From Bacillota bacterium (GTDB lineage: Bacteria; Bacillota; Clostridia; Peptostreptococcales; Anaerovoracaceae): DNA of 14,341 nucleotides. Within the stretch, counting starts at the first letter, position 1. The number at the start of each line of letters is the position of its first letter. Made by a program: the position numbers and the translations under genes. The notes under the pieces were generated by a model. The model did no database searches. It saw only the letters and a program-made list of their open reading frames with translations, and was not told the DNA's origin. The stretch is from positions 1-14,341 of the forward strand of contig JAEENW010000094.1 in the NCBI GenBank assembly GCA_016283945.1, in the 5' to 3' direction. Positions 6,081 to 13,059 of the stretch are shown here, in pieces.

Positions 6081-6115
6081 GCCGCAAGAGCCAGTCACCA
6101 GACGATCCGGAGAGT
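6030..6115 (+). promoter_or_regulatory. Alternative pairing segments (protector and antiterminator) of the ser attenuator
   Basis: Segment 2, ACTTTTCGGAT (6068-6078), spans the end of the leader ORF. It can pair with ATCCGGAGAGT (6105-6115), which is nearly the whole 5' arm of the terminator: 11 consecutive pairs, two of them G-U. Segment 1, TCCGAGGG (6030-6037) inside the Ser codons, can pair with 6070-6077: five Watson-Crick and three G-U pairs. A ribosome held at Ser34 (6054-6056) would cover segment 1 but end near 6066, leaving segment 2 free to form the antiterminator. A ribosome at the stop codon would cover segment 2 and let the terminator form. No T-box consensus is present. The mechanism is inferred from pairing; energies were not computed. 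Confidence 0.7.
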
Positions 6116-6138
6116 CCGCTCTCCGGATCTTTTATTAT
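6104..6138 (+). terminator. Intrinsic terminator (attenuator) before serC
   Basis: GATCCGGAGAG (6104-6114) pairs perfectly over 11 bp with CTCTCCGGATC (6119-6129) around a TCCG tetraloop, followed directly by TTTTATTAT. It lies 24 nt after the leader-peptide stop and 57 nt before the serC start. No other gene lies between it and the leader, so its purpose must be to limit transcription into serC-serA. Confidence 0.93.
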
Positions 6139-6195
6139 CCGCTGCCCTGCGGGCGTCCGCGCTCCGGGAGACCGAGATCGAACAGGAGAAAGCAC

Positions 6196-7287
6196 ATGGA
6201 AAAGAGACTGTACAACTTCGCCGCCGGCCCGTCGGCGATCCCCGAGGAGGTCCTGAAAAGGGCGCAGGCCGAGATGCTCTGCTATCCCGGCGCGGGCTGC
6301 GGCGTCATGGAGATGAGCCACCGCTCGGCCGCCTTCGGAAGGATACGCGACGGCGCGGAGGAGTCGCTCAGGCGGCTCATGGACATCCCTGACGACTACG
6401 CGGTCCTCTTCCTCCAGGGAGGAGCGAGCATGCAGTTTTCGATGGTTCCCATGAACCTCGCCGCGCGGGGGCAGAAGACGGCTTACATCGTGAGCGGCCA
6501 CTTCGCGAAGAAGGCCTTCGAGGAGGCGGGGCGCTGGGGAGAGGCGGTCTGCGCCGCGAGCTCCGAGGGCGACGGCTTCAGCTTCATCCCCGAGCCGGGG
6601 CCGGGCGCGGTCCCGCCGGATGCCGCTTACCTGCACATCACGGGAAACAACACCATCTTCGGGACCTGCTTCTCAGAGCTGCCCGATACAGGCGGCGTTC
6701 CGCTCGCAGCCGACTGGAGCTCCGCCATACTCGGCAGGCGCATCGACGTTCGCAGGCACGCCCTCATCTACGCTGGGGCGCAGAAGAACCTCGGCCCCGC
6801 GGGGCTCACGCTGGTCATCGTCAGGAAGGACGCCGTGAGGCAGGACATAGACCCCGTCGTCCCGACCATGCTCCGCTACGCGCCGCAGATAAAGGCGGAC
6901 TCGATGTACAACACGCCTCCCTGCTGGAGCATATACATGGCCGGCCTCATGTTCGAGTGGGTCGAGGCGCAGGGCGGAGTCGCCGAGATGGAGCGAAGGA
7001 ACCTCGAGAAGGCCGCGCTGCTCTACGGGACGATCGATTCCTCGAAGCTCTTCGAGAACCGCGTTCCCGCCCGCGACCGCTCGGTCACGAACGTGGTCTT
7101 CACGCTCCCGACGGCGGAGCTCACCGAGAAGTTCGCGGCGGCCTGCGCGGAAGCCGGGATCATCAACATAAAGGGCCACAGGCTCACGGGAGGCTTCAGG
7201 GCCTCGATATACAACGGAGTGGGGCTCGAGGCCGTCAGGGCGCTCGCGGGCGTCATGGAGCGCTTCGAGAAGGAAGAAGGGCGCTGA
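6196..7287 (+). CDS. serC: Phosphoserine aminotransferase
   Basis: The 363-residue protein matches the usual length of SerC, which converts 3-phosphohydroxypyruvate plus glutamate to O-phosphoserine and 2-oxoglutarate (step two of serine synthesis). Visible marks are the N-terminal YNFAAGPSAIP, EMSHRS (residues 39-44, phosphate-binding His and Arg), the LQGGAS turn (73-78), NNTIFGT (151-157), ADWSS (172-176, PLP-contacting Asp) and the PLP lysine in YAGAQKNLGPAG (Lys197). It is a cytoplasmic, PLP-dependent homodimer of fold type I. AGGAG at 6184-6188 is spaced 7 nt from the ATG. The gene lies just downstream of the serine attenuator and 85 bp upstream of serA with no terminator visible between, so the two are probably one transcription unit. 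The phosphatase SerB is not in this window. Confidence 0.96.
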   Translation: MEKRLYNFAAGPSAIPEEVLKRAQAEMLCYPGAGCGVMEMSHRSAAFGRIRDGAEESLRRLMDIPDDYAVLFLQGGASMQFSMVPMNLAARGQKTAYIVSGHFAKKAFEEAGRWGEAVCAASSEGDGFSFIPEPGPGAVPPDAAYLHITGNNTIFGTCFSELPDTGGVPLAADWSSAILGRRIDVRRHALIYAGAQKNLGPAGLTLVIVRKDAVRQDIDPVVPTMLRYAPQIKADSMYNTPPCWSIYMAGLMFEWVEAQGGVAEMERRNLEKAALLYGTIDSSKLFENRVPARDRSVTNVVFTLPTAELTEKFAAACAEAGIINIKGHRLTGGFRASIYNGVGLEAVRALAGVMERFEKEEGR

Positions 7288-7372
7288 GGATGCCGGCGCG
7301 GGGCACGGCGAGACTGCGGATCCCGCGCGGAGGAAACTGCCTTCAGAATAGAACGATAACAGGAGAACGGAA

Positions 7373-8539
7373 ATGTACAGGATCAAGACTTACGACAAGC
7401 TCTCGCAGGCGGGACTGAGCGTCTTCGACAGGGAGCGCTACGCGATCGCGGACGACATGCAGCACCCGGACAGCATACTGGTGCGCTCCACCCCGCTGCA
7501 CGGGGAGAGCTTCGGCGACGAGCTGCTCGCGATCGTGCGGGTCGGCGCGGGCTTCAACACCATCCCCGTCGAGGAGATGACGAAGCGGGGCGTCGCGGTG
7601 TTCAACTGCCCCGGCGGCAACGCCAACGCGGTCAAGGAGATGACGATCGCGGCTATGATCATGATGATGCGCCGCGGGCTCGCCGCGATGGACTGGATGA
7701 GGTCGCTCCCGGACGAGGAGATCGACTACGGCGGTCAGATCGAGAAGGGCAAGTCGCGCTTTACGGGGCCCGAGATCATGGGCAAGACAATAGGCATCGT
7801 CGGAGTCGGCGCCATAGGCGGCCGCATGGCCATGGCCTGCGACGCCCTGGGCATGAAGGTCCTCGGCTACGACCCCTTCCTCGGCCACAGCCGCCTCCAG
7901 GAGCTGCGCCAGTACGCGGACTTCCGCTCCGACCTGAAGGAGATGCTCGCCGAGTGCGACGTCGTCACCGTCCACATCCCGCTCAACGAAGAGAACGAGG
8001 GCTTCATAGGCGCGGAGGAGATCGCCGCGATGAAGGACGGAGCCTATCTCATCAACTACGCGCGCGGGCTCGTGGTCGACAACGATGCGGTCTGCGAAGC
8101 CCTCGACAGCGGCAAGCTCAGGGGCTTCGCGACGGACTTCCCGACCGTCAGGGAGCTTAAGCGCCCCGACGTCTTCGCGACTCCGCACCTCGCCTCCGGC
8201 AGCCCCGAAGCCGAGGACAACTGCTCTACCATGGCCGCGAGGCAAACGATCGATTACCTCGAGAACGGCAATATAACCAATTCCGTCAACCTTCCGAACG
8301 TGAGCTTCGCCCGCGCGGAGGGCGACCGCATCACCGTCATCCACGACAACAAGGTCGGAATGCTCGGCATGATGACCGACCGCGTCGTGCGCCACGGCCT
8401 CAACATCGAGAACCTCGTGAACAAGGGCCGTGGACCCGTCGCCTATACGATCATGGACTTCAACGGAAAGGTCCCCGCGGAGCTCGCGGACGATCTCGCC
8501 GCGATCGATGGCGTCACGCGCGTGAGGGTGATAGAATAG
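7373..8539 (+). CDS. serA: D-3-phosphoglycerate dehydrogenase with ACT domain
   Basis: This 388-residue protein belongs to the short SerA class and oxidises 3-phosphoglycerate to 3-phosphohydroxypyruvate with NAD, the first committed step to serine. The Rossmann motif GVGAIG is at 144-149 with the acidic NAD-ribose residue in GYDPF (Asp167). Catalytic Arg231 (NYARG) and His272 (TPHLASGS) are present. The region that normally holds the catalytic Glu (ALDVFEEEP in long forms) reads ATDFP instead, a variant I recall from short Firmicutes and Bacteroidetes forms. Residues about 317-388 form one ACT domain with His324-x-Asn326 and Asn344 (GLNIE), matching the serine-contact residues of Escherichia coli SerA. 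Serine feedback inhibition is therefore likely. AGGAG at 7361-7365 supports the start. Confidence 0.96.
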   Translation: MYRIKTYDKLSQAGLSVFDRERYAIADDMQHPDSILVRSTPLHGESFGDELLAIVRVGAGFNTIPVEEMTKRGVAVFNCPGGNANAVKEMTIAAMIMMMRRGLAAMDWMRSLPDEEIDYGGQIEKGKSRFTGPEIMGKTIGIVGVGAIGGRMAMACDALGMKVLGYDPFLGHSRLQELRQYADFRSDLKEMLAECDVVTVHIPLNEENEGFIGAEEIAAMKDGAYLINYARGLVVDNDAVCEALDSGKLRGFATDFPTVRELKRPDVFATPHLASGSPEAEDNCSTMAARQTIDYLENGNITNSVNLPNVSFARAEGDRITVIHDNKVGMLGMMTDRVVRHGLNIENLVNKGRGPVAYTIMDFNGKVPAELADDLAAIDGVTRVRVIE

Positions 8540-8545
8540 AAGCGG

Positions 8546-8566
8546 CGGGGCGGATCCTCCGTCCCG
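8546..8566 (+). other. Hairpin just after serA
   Basis: CGGGGCGGA (8546-8554) pairs with TCCGTCCCG (8558-8566), nine pairs including one G-U, with a 3-nt loop, starting 6 nt after the serA stop. The nearest T-run (four T, 8577-8580) is 11 nt away, so termination would be weak. It may act as a 3'-end stabiliser while allowing read-through toward the GNAT gene. Confidence 0.45.
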
Positions 8567-8609
8567 TGAACGAGCGTTTTCTCATCAAAGACCGGAAGGA
8601 GAGTGCTTT

Positions 8610-8648
8610 TTGAGAAGACTGATGAACATCCGGGTGACTGCCTGCTGA
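8610..8648 (+). CDS. Possible 12-residue upstream ORF before the GNAT gene
   Basis: AAGGAG at 8596-8601 lies 8 nt before a TTG, opening 12 codons that read MRRLMNIRVTAC and then TGA at 8646-8648. An internal ATG at 8622 is an alternative start. The ribosome site is as good as those of the real genes here, and the ORF is followed by two hairpins (8650-8710) before the GNAT start, which resembles a leader-peptide arrangement. Against this, the ORF has no run of one codon and starts with TTG. It could instead be the remnant of a decayed gene start, since MNIRVTA resembles a GNAT N-terminus. Read as suggestive only. Confidence 0.4.
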   Translation: MRRLMNIRVTAC

Positions 8649-8649
8649 C

Positions 8650-8710
8650 CGGGAGGTCAGGAAAAGGCGATCCGGCCTCCCGCTGAAAAGCGATTGCCGC
8701 CGGCAATTTT
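8650..8710 (+). promoter_or_regulatory. Two hairpins between the upstream ORF and the GNAT gene
   Basis: CGGGAGGTC (8650-8658) pairs with GGCCTCCCG (8674-8682), nine pairs with one G-U. The left arm can instead form GACC-GGGA-GGTC (8647-8658) overlapping the upstream ORF's stop codon, so two folds compete. A second stem, ATTGCC-GCC-GGCAAT (8693-8707), is followed by three more T and ends just 1 nt before the AGGAGG (8712-8717) of the GNAT gene. It could act as a weak terminator or influence ribosome access. Confidence 0.45.
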
Positions 8711-8724
8711 CAGGAGGTTAAACA

Positions 8725-9354
8725 ATGAATACTAACGGCATCACCATTCGTTTGGAACAGGAGAGCGACTACAGGAAGACCGAGGAGCTGGTGCGTGATT
8801 CGTTCTGGAACGTCTACCGCCCGGGCTGCAGCGAGCACTTCGTGCTGCACGTCCTGCGCGGCGTCCCCGCGTTCGTGAGGGAGCTCGATCTCGTCATGGA
8901 GAGCGGCGGACGCCTCATCGGTCAGAATGTCTTCGTCAGAGCGGAGATACTCGCGGACGGCGGTGGGACCGTTCCGGTGCTCACCATGGGACCGATCTGC
9001 GTCGCGCGGGATCTCAGGGGCCTCGGCCTCGGCCGCCTGCTCCTGGATGAGTCCCTGAGGAGAGCGGCGGAGCTCGGCTTCGGCGCCGTCCTCATCGAGG
9101 GCGACATCGGCTTCTACGGGGGCAGCGGCTTCGTCTTCGCCTCTGAGCTCGGAATACGCTACGGCGGTCTCCCCGAGGGCGCGGACGCGTCGTTCTTCCT
9201 CTGCAGGGAGCTCATTCCGGGCTTTCTGAGCGGCGTTTCGGGCGTCTACAGCACGCCTGAGCCCTATCTGGTGACGGAGACGGAGGTCGATGAGTTCGAC
9301 CGCGGCTTCCCGCCGAGAGAAAAGCTCAGGCTTCCTGGACAGCTGGAGGGCTGA
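8725..9354 (+). CDS. GNAT family N-acetyltransferase
   Basis: This 209-residue cytoplasmic protein begins ITIRLEQESDY, a typical GNAT opening strand. It contains the acetyl-CoA pyrophosphate loop RDLRGLGLGRLLL (residues 95-107, the R/Q-x-x-G-x-G/A motif A) followed by the LGFGAVLIEGDIGFYGGSGF strand and turn that resembles YhbS-like (COG3153) acetyltransferases. The substrate is unknown; small molecules such as amines, antibiotics or amino acids are all possible in this family. AGGAGG at 8712-8717 gives a 7-nt spacing to the ATG. It lies 185 bp after serA with structured RNA in between and no clear promoter, so it may be partly co-transcribed with the serine genes. A strong terminator follows. 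Confidence 0.88.
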   Translation: MNTNGITIRLEQESDYRKTEELVRDSFWNVYRPGCSEHFVLHVLRGVPAFVRELDLVMESGGRLIGQNVFVRAEILADGGGTVPVLTMGPICVARDLRGLGLGRLLLDESLRRAAELGFGAVLIEGDIGFYGGSGFVFASELGIRYGGLPEGADASFFLCRELIPGFLSGVSGVYSTPEPYLVTETEVDEFDRGFPPREKLRLPGQLEG

Positions 9355-9410
9355 TCCCTTCGCGCGCCGGAGCGCCGGGCGCGGCAGAGGAGTCAAATGA
9401 ATGAAGTAAG

Positions 9411-9441
9411 GCGGGGGCCCGCGCGGCCCCCGCTTCTCTTT
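9411..9441 (+). terminator. Intrinsic terminator after the GNAT gene
   Basis: GCGGGGGCC (9411-9419) pairs perfectly over 9 bp with GGCCCCCGC (9425-9433), loop CGCGC, followed by the T-rich tail TTCTCTTT. It closes the serC-serA-GNAT stretch. Confidence 0.88.
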
Positions 9442-9493
9442 GCGCCTCAGCGCGAAAAAAACTCCCCCGTCCTCGCTATAAGAGCCCTTATTG

Positions 9494-9502
9494 TGGTACA
9501 AT
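9494..9502 (+). promoter_or_regulatory. Extended -10 promoter for the MBL-fold gene
   Basis: TGGTACAAT is an extended -10 (TG-n-TACAAT, five of six matches). The -35 position is poor, which extended -10 promoters tolerate. It lies just after the terminator at 9411-9441 and about 90 bp before the next ATG, the expected place for a new transcription unit. Confidence 0.55.
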
Positions 9503-9590
9503 TGCTACGTTGTTCACACAGAAAAAGCGGCCGTCTTTTGGGGCGTCCGCATCAATAGGCGGCCCCGGCCGCGGAAAAGGAGGAAGCTTT

Positions 9591-10202
9591 ATGAAACTCA
9601 CATGGCTTGGACATTCGTGCTTTCTGATCGAGGAGGCGGGCTTCACCATCGCGGTCGATCCGTTCCGCGGAGTCCGCGGCTACAGGGATTCCGAGTGCGA
9701 GGCGAACTTCGTGGTCTGCAGCCACCAGCACGGCGACCACAACGCGGTCGACCTCGTCAAAATGACTCCGGCGAAGGTACCCAATCCCTTCTACATCAAG
9801 GAGATCCACTGCTTCCACGACGAGGCTAAGGGCAGCAAGAGAGGCCCCAACATCATCCGAGTCTTCTGCGCGAACGGCGTGAGGGTCGCCCATCTCGGAG
9901 ACCTCGGCCACGTGCTGAGCCCCGAGCAGGCCGCTGAGGTCGGAAGGCTCGACGCGGTGCTCATCCCCGTCGGCGGGTACTTCACCATCGACGCGAAGGA
10001 GGCCGCGGAGGTCGTCAGGCAGCTCGCGCCCAAGGCCGTCATCCCCATGCATTACCGCAAGGGAGAGCTCGGCTACGACGTCATCGGCACCCTCGATCCC
10101 TTCCTCGAGGAGATGAAGGGCTGCCCTGTCACCGAGTGCGGCGGCAACAGCGTCGAGATCACCGGCAAGGAAGAGGGCGTCTTCGTCCTCGAGTACGTAT
10201 AG
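9591..10202 (+). CDS. MBL-fold metal-dependent hydrolase (UlaG/UPF0173-like)
   Basis: The 203-residue protein starts MKLTWLGHSCFLIE, the hallmark of small beta-lactamase-fold hydrolases of the UlaG/UPF0173 group. Metal ligands are visible as CSHQHGDHNA (His45, His47, Asp49, His50), the GDLGH segment (Asp104, His107) and IPMHYRKGE (His154). The real substrate is not predictable; relatives hydrolyse phosphodiester, lactone or thioester bonds. I chose the ATG at 9591 because AAGGAGG (9577-9583) lies 7 nt before it and the family motif starts there. The frame stays open upstream to a TTG at 9510, but that segment is low-complexity and lacks a ribosome site. It has its own promoter and is followed 57 bp later by the beta-glucosidase gene. 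Confidence 0.9.
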   Translation: MKLTWLGHSCFLIEEAGFTIAVDPFRGVRGYRDSECEANFVVCSHQHGDHNAVDLVKMTPAKVPNPFYIKEIHCFHDEAKGSKRGPNIIRVFCANGVRVAHLGDLGHVLSPEQAAEVGRLDAVLIPVGGYFTIDAKEAAEVVRQLAPKAVIPMHYRKGELGYDVIGTLDPFLEEMKGCPVTECGGNSVEITGKEEGVFVLEYV

Positions 10203-10242
10203 AAGCGTTTCCGGGCACAGATGTCCGCGCTTACCGCTTTTT
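10203..10242 (+). terminator. Possible weak terminator between the MBL and glucosidase genes
   Basis: AAGCG (10203-10207) pairs with CGCTT (10228-10232), enclosing CGGGCA-CAGA-TGTCCG (10212-10227) with a 4-nt bulge. AAGCG can instead pair with CGCTT at 10235-10239, directly before more T. The T-run 10238-10242 follows. It would give partial termination at best; there is only 57 bp between the genes and no clear promoter, so some read-through is needed. Confidence 0.4.
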
Positions 10243-10259
10243 AGATCAGGAGAAACATC

Positions 10260-11717
10260 ATGAAAGGATTCCCCAAGGGATTTCTCTGGGGCGGAGCAAT
10301 CTCGGCCGCCCAGGCTGAGGGCAGCTGGAACGCCGGGGGCAAGGGCCTCACGACGCAGGATCTGAGGTACTTCGATCCCGCGTGGGACAAGGCCGCCCGC
10401 GACGAGAACAGAAACATCAACATGACGAGCGAGCGCTGGGAGGAGGCTCTCAGGAGCGAGGACACGGTCCATTACCCCTTCCGCCACGGCTGCGACCACT
10501 ACGCCCGCTACAAGGAGGACGTGGAGCTCTTCGCGGAGCTCGGCATGAATGTCTTCAGGACCTCGGTCTGCTGGGCGAGGATCTTCCCCAGCGGCGATGA
10601 GGCCGAGCCGAACGCGGAGGGGCTCGCGTTCTACCGCGACCTCTTCGAGCGCTGCAAGGCAAAAGGCATGAAGCTCTTCGTCACCATGCTGCACTACGAC
10701 ACGCCGGTAGGCATAGTCACTAAGTACGGCGGCTGGAGGAACAGGAAGGTCATAGACCTCTACCTCAACTACGCGAAGACCCTCTTCCGCGAGTTCGGGG
10801 ACCTCGTCGACTTCTGGCTCCCGTTCAACGAGATCAACGCGTCGCGCTTCAATCCCTACAACGGCGCGCTCCTCATAAAGGATCAGGAGGAGGACCTCAT
10901 GAGCGCGAGCTTCCAGTGCGCGCACCATCAGTTCCTCGCGAACGCCCTCGCCGTGAAGGCGGCGCACGAGATGCTGGACAGCCCCATGGTCGGCGGCATG
11001 ATCGCGCGCTTCGAGAGCTACCCCGCGACCTGCAGGCCCGAGGACGTGATGCAGTCCATACTCGACGAGAACTACAAGAACTACTTCTACACCGACGTCA
11101 TGGCGCGCGGAGCCTACCCCTCATACACGGCGAAGATGTTCGAGGAGCTCGGCGTGAAGATCGAGACCCTCCCCGGCGACGACGAGATACTCGCGCAGGG
11201 CAAGGTAGACTTCATGTCCTACTCCTACTACATGTCCATGGTCTCGAGCACCGACCCGAACCACGAGAGAGCGGGCGGAAACCTCGTCAACGGGCTCAGG
11301 AACCCCTACCTCAAGGCGAGCGACTGGGGCTGGCAGCTGGATCCGGTGGGGCTCAGGGTCTCGCTCAACCAGATGTACGACCGCTATCAGATGCCGCTCT
11401 TCATAGCGGAGAACGGGCTCGGCGCGGTGGACGTGCTCGAGGACGGCAGGGTCCACGACAGCTACCGCATCGACTACCTCAGGCAGCACATCGAGCAGAT
11501 GAAGCTCGCCGTCGAGGACGGAGTCGACCTGCGCGGCTACACCATGTGGGGCTTCATCGACCTCGTCTCCTGCGGGACTATCGAGATGAAGAAGCGCTAC
11601 GGAGTCATCTACGTGGACGCCGACGACGCCGGAAACGGCACTTACGAAAGATACAAAAAGGATTCCTTCTACTGGTACAAGAAGTGCATAGAGTCCAACG
11701 GGGAGGATCTGAAGTAG
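10260..11717 (+). CDS. Glycoside hydrolase family 1, probable 6-phospho-beta-glucosidase
   Basis: The 485-residue protein is a normal-length GH1 enzyme. It opens FPKGFLWGGAISAAQAEG, and carries the acid/base glutamate in LPFNEIN (Glu191) and the nucleophile in FIAENGLG (Glu384), with DWGWQLDPVGLR at 355-366. The C-terminal KKRYGVIYVD plus GNGTYERYKKDSFYWYKK tail is typical of 6-phospho-beta-glucosidases, where Lys445 and Tyr447 would bind the 6-phosphate. The Ser that usually precedes them (the second Ser of a SxST pattern) appears replaced: here DLVSCGT has Gly439. Phosphate specificity is therefore less certain, and a plain beta-glucosidase activity is possible. No PTS transporter gene is in the window. 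AGGAG at 10248-10252 supports the ATG. The enzyme would be cytoplasmic, with no signal peptide. Confidence 0.92.
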   Translation: MKGFPKGFLWGGAISAAQAEGSWNAGGKGLTTQDLRYFDPAWDKAARDENRNINMTSERWEEALRSEDTVHYPFRHGCDHYARYKEDVELFAELGMNVFRTSVCWARIFPSGDEAEPNAEGLAFYRDLFERCKAKGMKLFVTMLHYDTPVGIVTKYGGWRNRKVIDLYLNYAKTLFREFGDLVDFWLPFNEINASRFNPYNGALLIKDQEEDLMSASFQCAHHQFLANALAVKAAHEMLDSPMVGGMIARFESYPATCRPEDVMQSILDENYKNYFYTDVMARGAYPSYTAKMFEELGVKIETLPGDDEILAQGKVDFMSYSYYMSMVSSTDPNHERAGGNLVNGLRNPYLKASDWGWQLDPVGLRVSLNQMYDRYQMPLFIAENGLGAVDVLEDGRVHDSYRIDYLRQHIEQMKLAVEDGVDLRGYTMWGFIDLVSCGTIEMKKRYGVIYVDADDAGNGTYERYKKDSFYWYKKCIESNGEDLK

Positions 11718-11810
11718 AGAGCACGCCGAAGGCCGGCAGGCCCGCCGCGCGGCGCCGGGACCGGTTAAGGCTGGCATACGCGAATACTTATCACAGGAGG
11801 CTGCTATATT

Positions 11811-12977
11811 ATGCAGGACATGAGCTACAAGAATGCCCGGTTCAATGATTCGGTCATACGCCGCATGACCAGGGTCGCCCTCGACACGGGAGCGATCAAC
11901 CTCGCGCAGGGTTTCCCGGACTTCGATCCGCCCAAGCCCATGCTCGACCGCCTGGAGGAGATAAGCCAGCTCGGCCCTCACCAGTACCCCATCACCATGG
12001 GAGCGAAGAACTTCAGGGACGCGCTCTGCCGCAAGTGCGGGCGCTTCATGGGCCGCGAGCTCGATCCCGAGACCGAGGTCGTCGTCACCATAGGCTCCAC
12101 CGAGGCGATGGTAGACACGCTCTTCGCGCTGACCAATCCCGGGGACAGGGTCGTGATGTTCTCGCCCTTCTTTGAGAACTACAAGGCTCAGACCCTCATG
12201 GCGGGCTGCGAGCCGGTCTTCGTGCCGCTCATCCCGCCGAGCTACCGCTTCGACCCCAATGTGCTCGAGGACGAGTTCAGGAAGGGCGCCAAGGCGATAA
12301 TCATCTGCAATCCCAGCAATCCGAGCGGCAAGGTCTTCACGCTCGAGGAGATGAAGACCATCGCCGAGCTCTGCGTCAAGTACGACGTCTACGCCGTGAC
12401 CGACGAGGTCTACGAGCACATCATCTACGGCGGCCGCCCCATGATCTACATGAACAGCCTGCCCGGGATGTGGGAGCGCACGGTCAGCTGCTCCTCGCTC
12501 TCCAAGACCTACTCCGTGACCGGCTGGAGGCTCGGCTACGCGATCGCGCCCAAGGAGATCATGGACCGCATCAAGCAGTACCACGACTTCAACGCGGTCG
12601 GAAGCCCCTCCATACTCATGGAGGCAGCGGTCGTGGGACTCGAGTTCCCCGACAGCTACTACAAGGAGTTCGGGGATCACTACACCCACATGAAGGAGCT
12701 CTTCACCAGCGGCCTGGACGCCGCAGGCATCCCCTACACCGAGCCCGAGGGCACCTACTTCGTGCTCGCGGACATGGCTCCGTTCATGAAGAAGGGCGAG
12801 CCCGACACCGACTTCTGCGTGAGGCTCGCGAAGGAGGTCGGAGTGGCGCTGGTCCCCGGGAGCTCGTTCTTCAACGAGCCGGTCAACGGTATCGTGCGCA
12901 TGCACTTCGCCAAGCTCGATTCGACGCTCAACGCGGCGCTCGACAGGCTCACGAATATCAAAAAGATGATGGCATAA
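11811..12977 (+). CDS. Class I/II (fold-type I) PLP aminotransferase
   Basis: The 388-residue protein has the complete aspartate-aminotransferase-fold signature set: NLAQGFPDFDPP (30-41), the Y-P-ITMG region, NPSNPSG (167-173), TDEVYEH (197-203, Asp198 binds the pyridine nitrogen), the PLP lysine in SSLSKTYSVTGWRLGY (Lys232) and the substrate-carboxylate arginine in GIVRMHFAK (Arg363). The overall pattern is closest to the kynurenine/glutamine/methionine aminotransferase group rather than strict aspartate aminotransferase, but the amino-donor is not decidable. AGGAGG at 11795-11800 is 10 nt before the ATG at 11811; an ATG three codons further in is less well spaced. The 93-bp gap before it holds GC-rich inverted repeats but no terminator. 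An MFS transporter follows 82 bp later, which could carry a related metabolite. Confidence 0.92.
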   Translation: MQDMSYKNARFNDSVIRRMTRVALDTGAINLAQGFPDFDPPKPMLDRLEEISQLGPHQYPITMGAKNFRDALCRKCGRFMGRELDPETEVVVTIGSTEAMVDTLFALTNPGDRVVMFSPFFENYKAQTLMAGCEPVFVPLIPPSYRFDPNVLEDEFRKGAKAIIICNPSNPSGKVFTLEEMKTIAELCVKYDVYAVTDEVYEHIIYGGRPMIYMNSLPGMWERTVSCSSLSKTYSVTGWRLGYAIAPKEIMDRIKQYHDFNAVGSPSILMEAAVVGLEFPDSYYKEFGDHYTHMKELFTSGLDAAGIPYTEPEGTYFVLADMAPFMKKGEPDTDFCVRLAKEVGVALVPGSSFFNEPVNGIVRMHFAKLDSTLNAALDRLTNIKKMMA

Positions 12978-13008
12978 GGCGCCGCGGCATCAGCCCGGCG
13001 CGCGCGAC

Positions 13009-13038
13009 GGCCCCCGAAAGTTTCCGCTTTTGGGGGTC
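13009..13038 (+). terminator. Long hairpin between the aminotransferase and MFS genes, weak tail
   Basis: GGCCCCCGAAAG (13009-13020) pairs with CTTTTGGGGGTC (13027-13038), 12 consecutive pairs with two G-U, loop TTTCCG. The following bases are TGCGCTTGAGG, so there is no U-tract. It probably slows or partly ends transcription rather than fully terminating it. Confidence 0.45.
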
Positions 13039-13059
13039 TGCGCTTGAGGTAAGGTCTAA

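Noticed and set aside
5890..6195. T-box or metabolite riboswitch before serC
   Set aside because: No T-box consensus (GGGTGG-type bulge with specifier loop) and no recognised riboswitch core is visible. The leader peptide and alternative pairing explain the region better.
9510..9590. N-terminal extension of the MBL-fold protein from a TTG at 9510
   Set aside because: The 27 extra residues are low-complexity, the TTG has no ribosome site, and it lies only 8 bp after the -10 element. The ATG at 9591 has AAGGAGG and begins the family motif.
11718..11810. Terminator after the glucosidase gene
   Set aside because: GC-rich inverted repeats (for example CGCCGCGCGGCG) are present, but no T-run follows and the next gene starts soon after, so there is no support for termination.
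11121..12905. Long minus-strand open frame opposite the glucosidase and aminotransferase genes
   Set aside because: It has the same low-complexity antisense composition, spans two real genes and the gap between them, and shows no family motif. The frames at 9552-10967, 7343-8395 and 2375-3304 are rejected on the same grounds.
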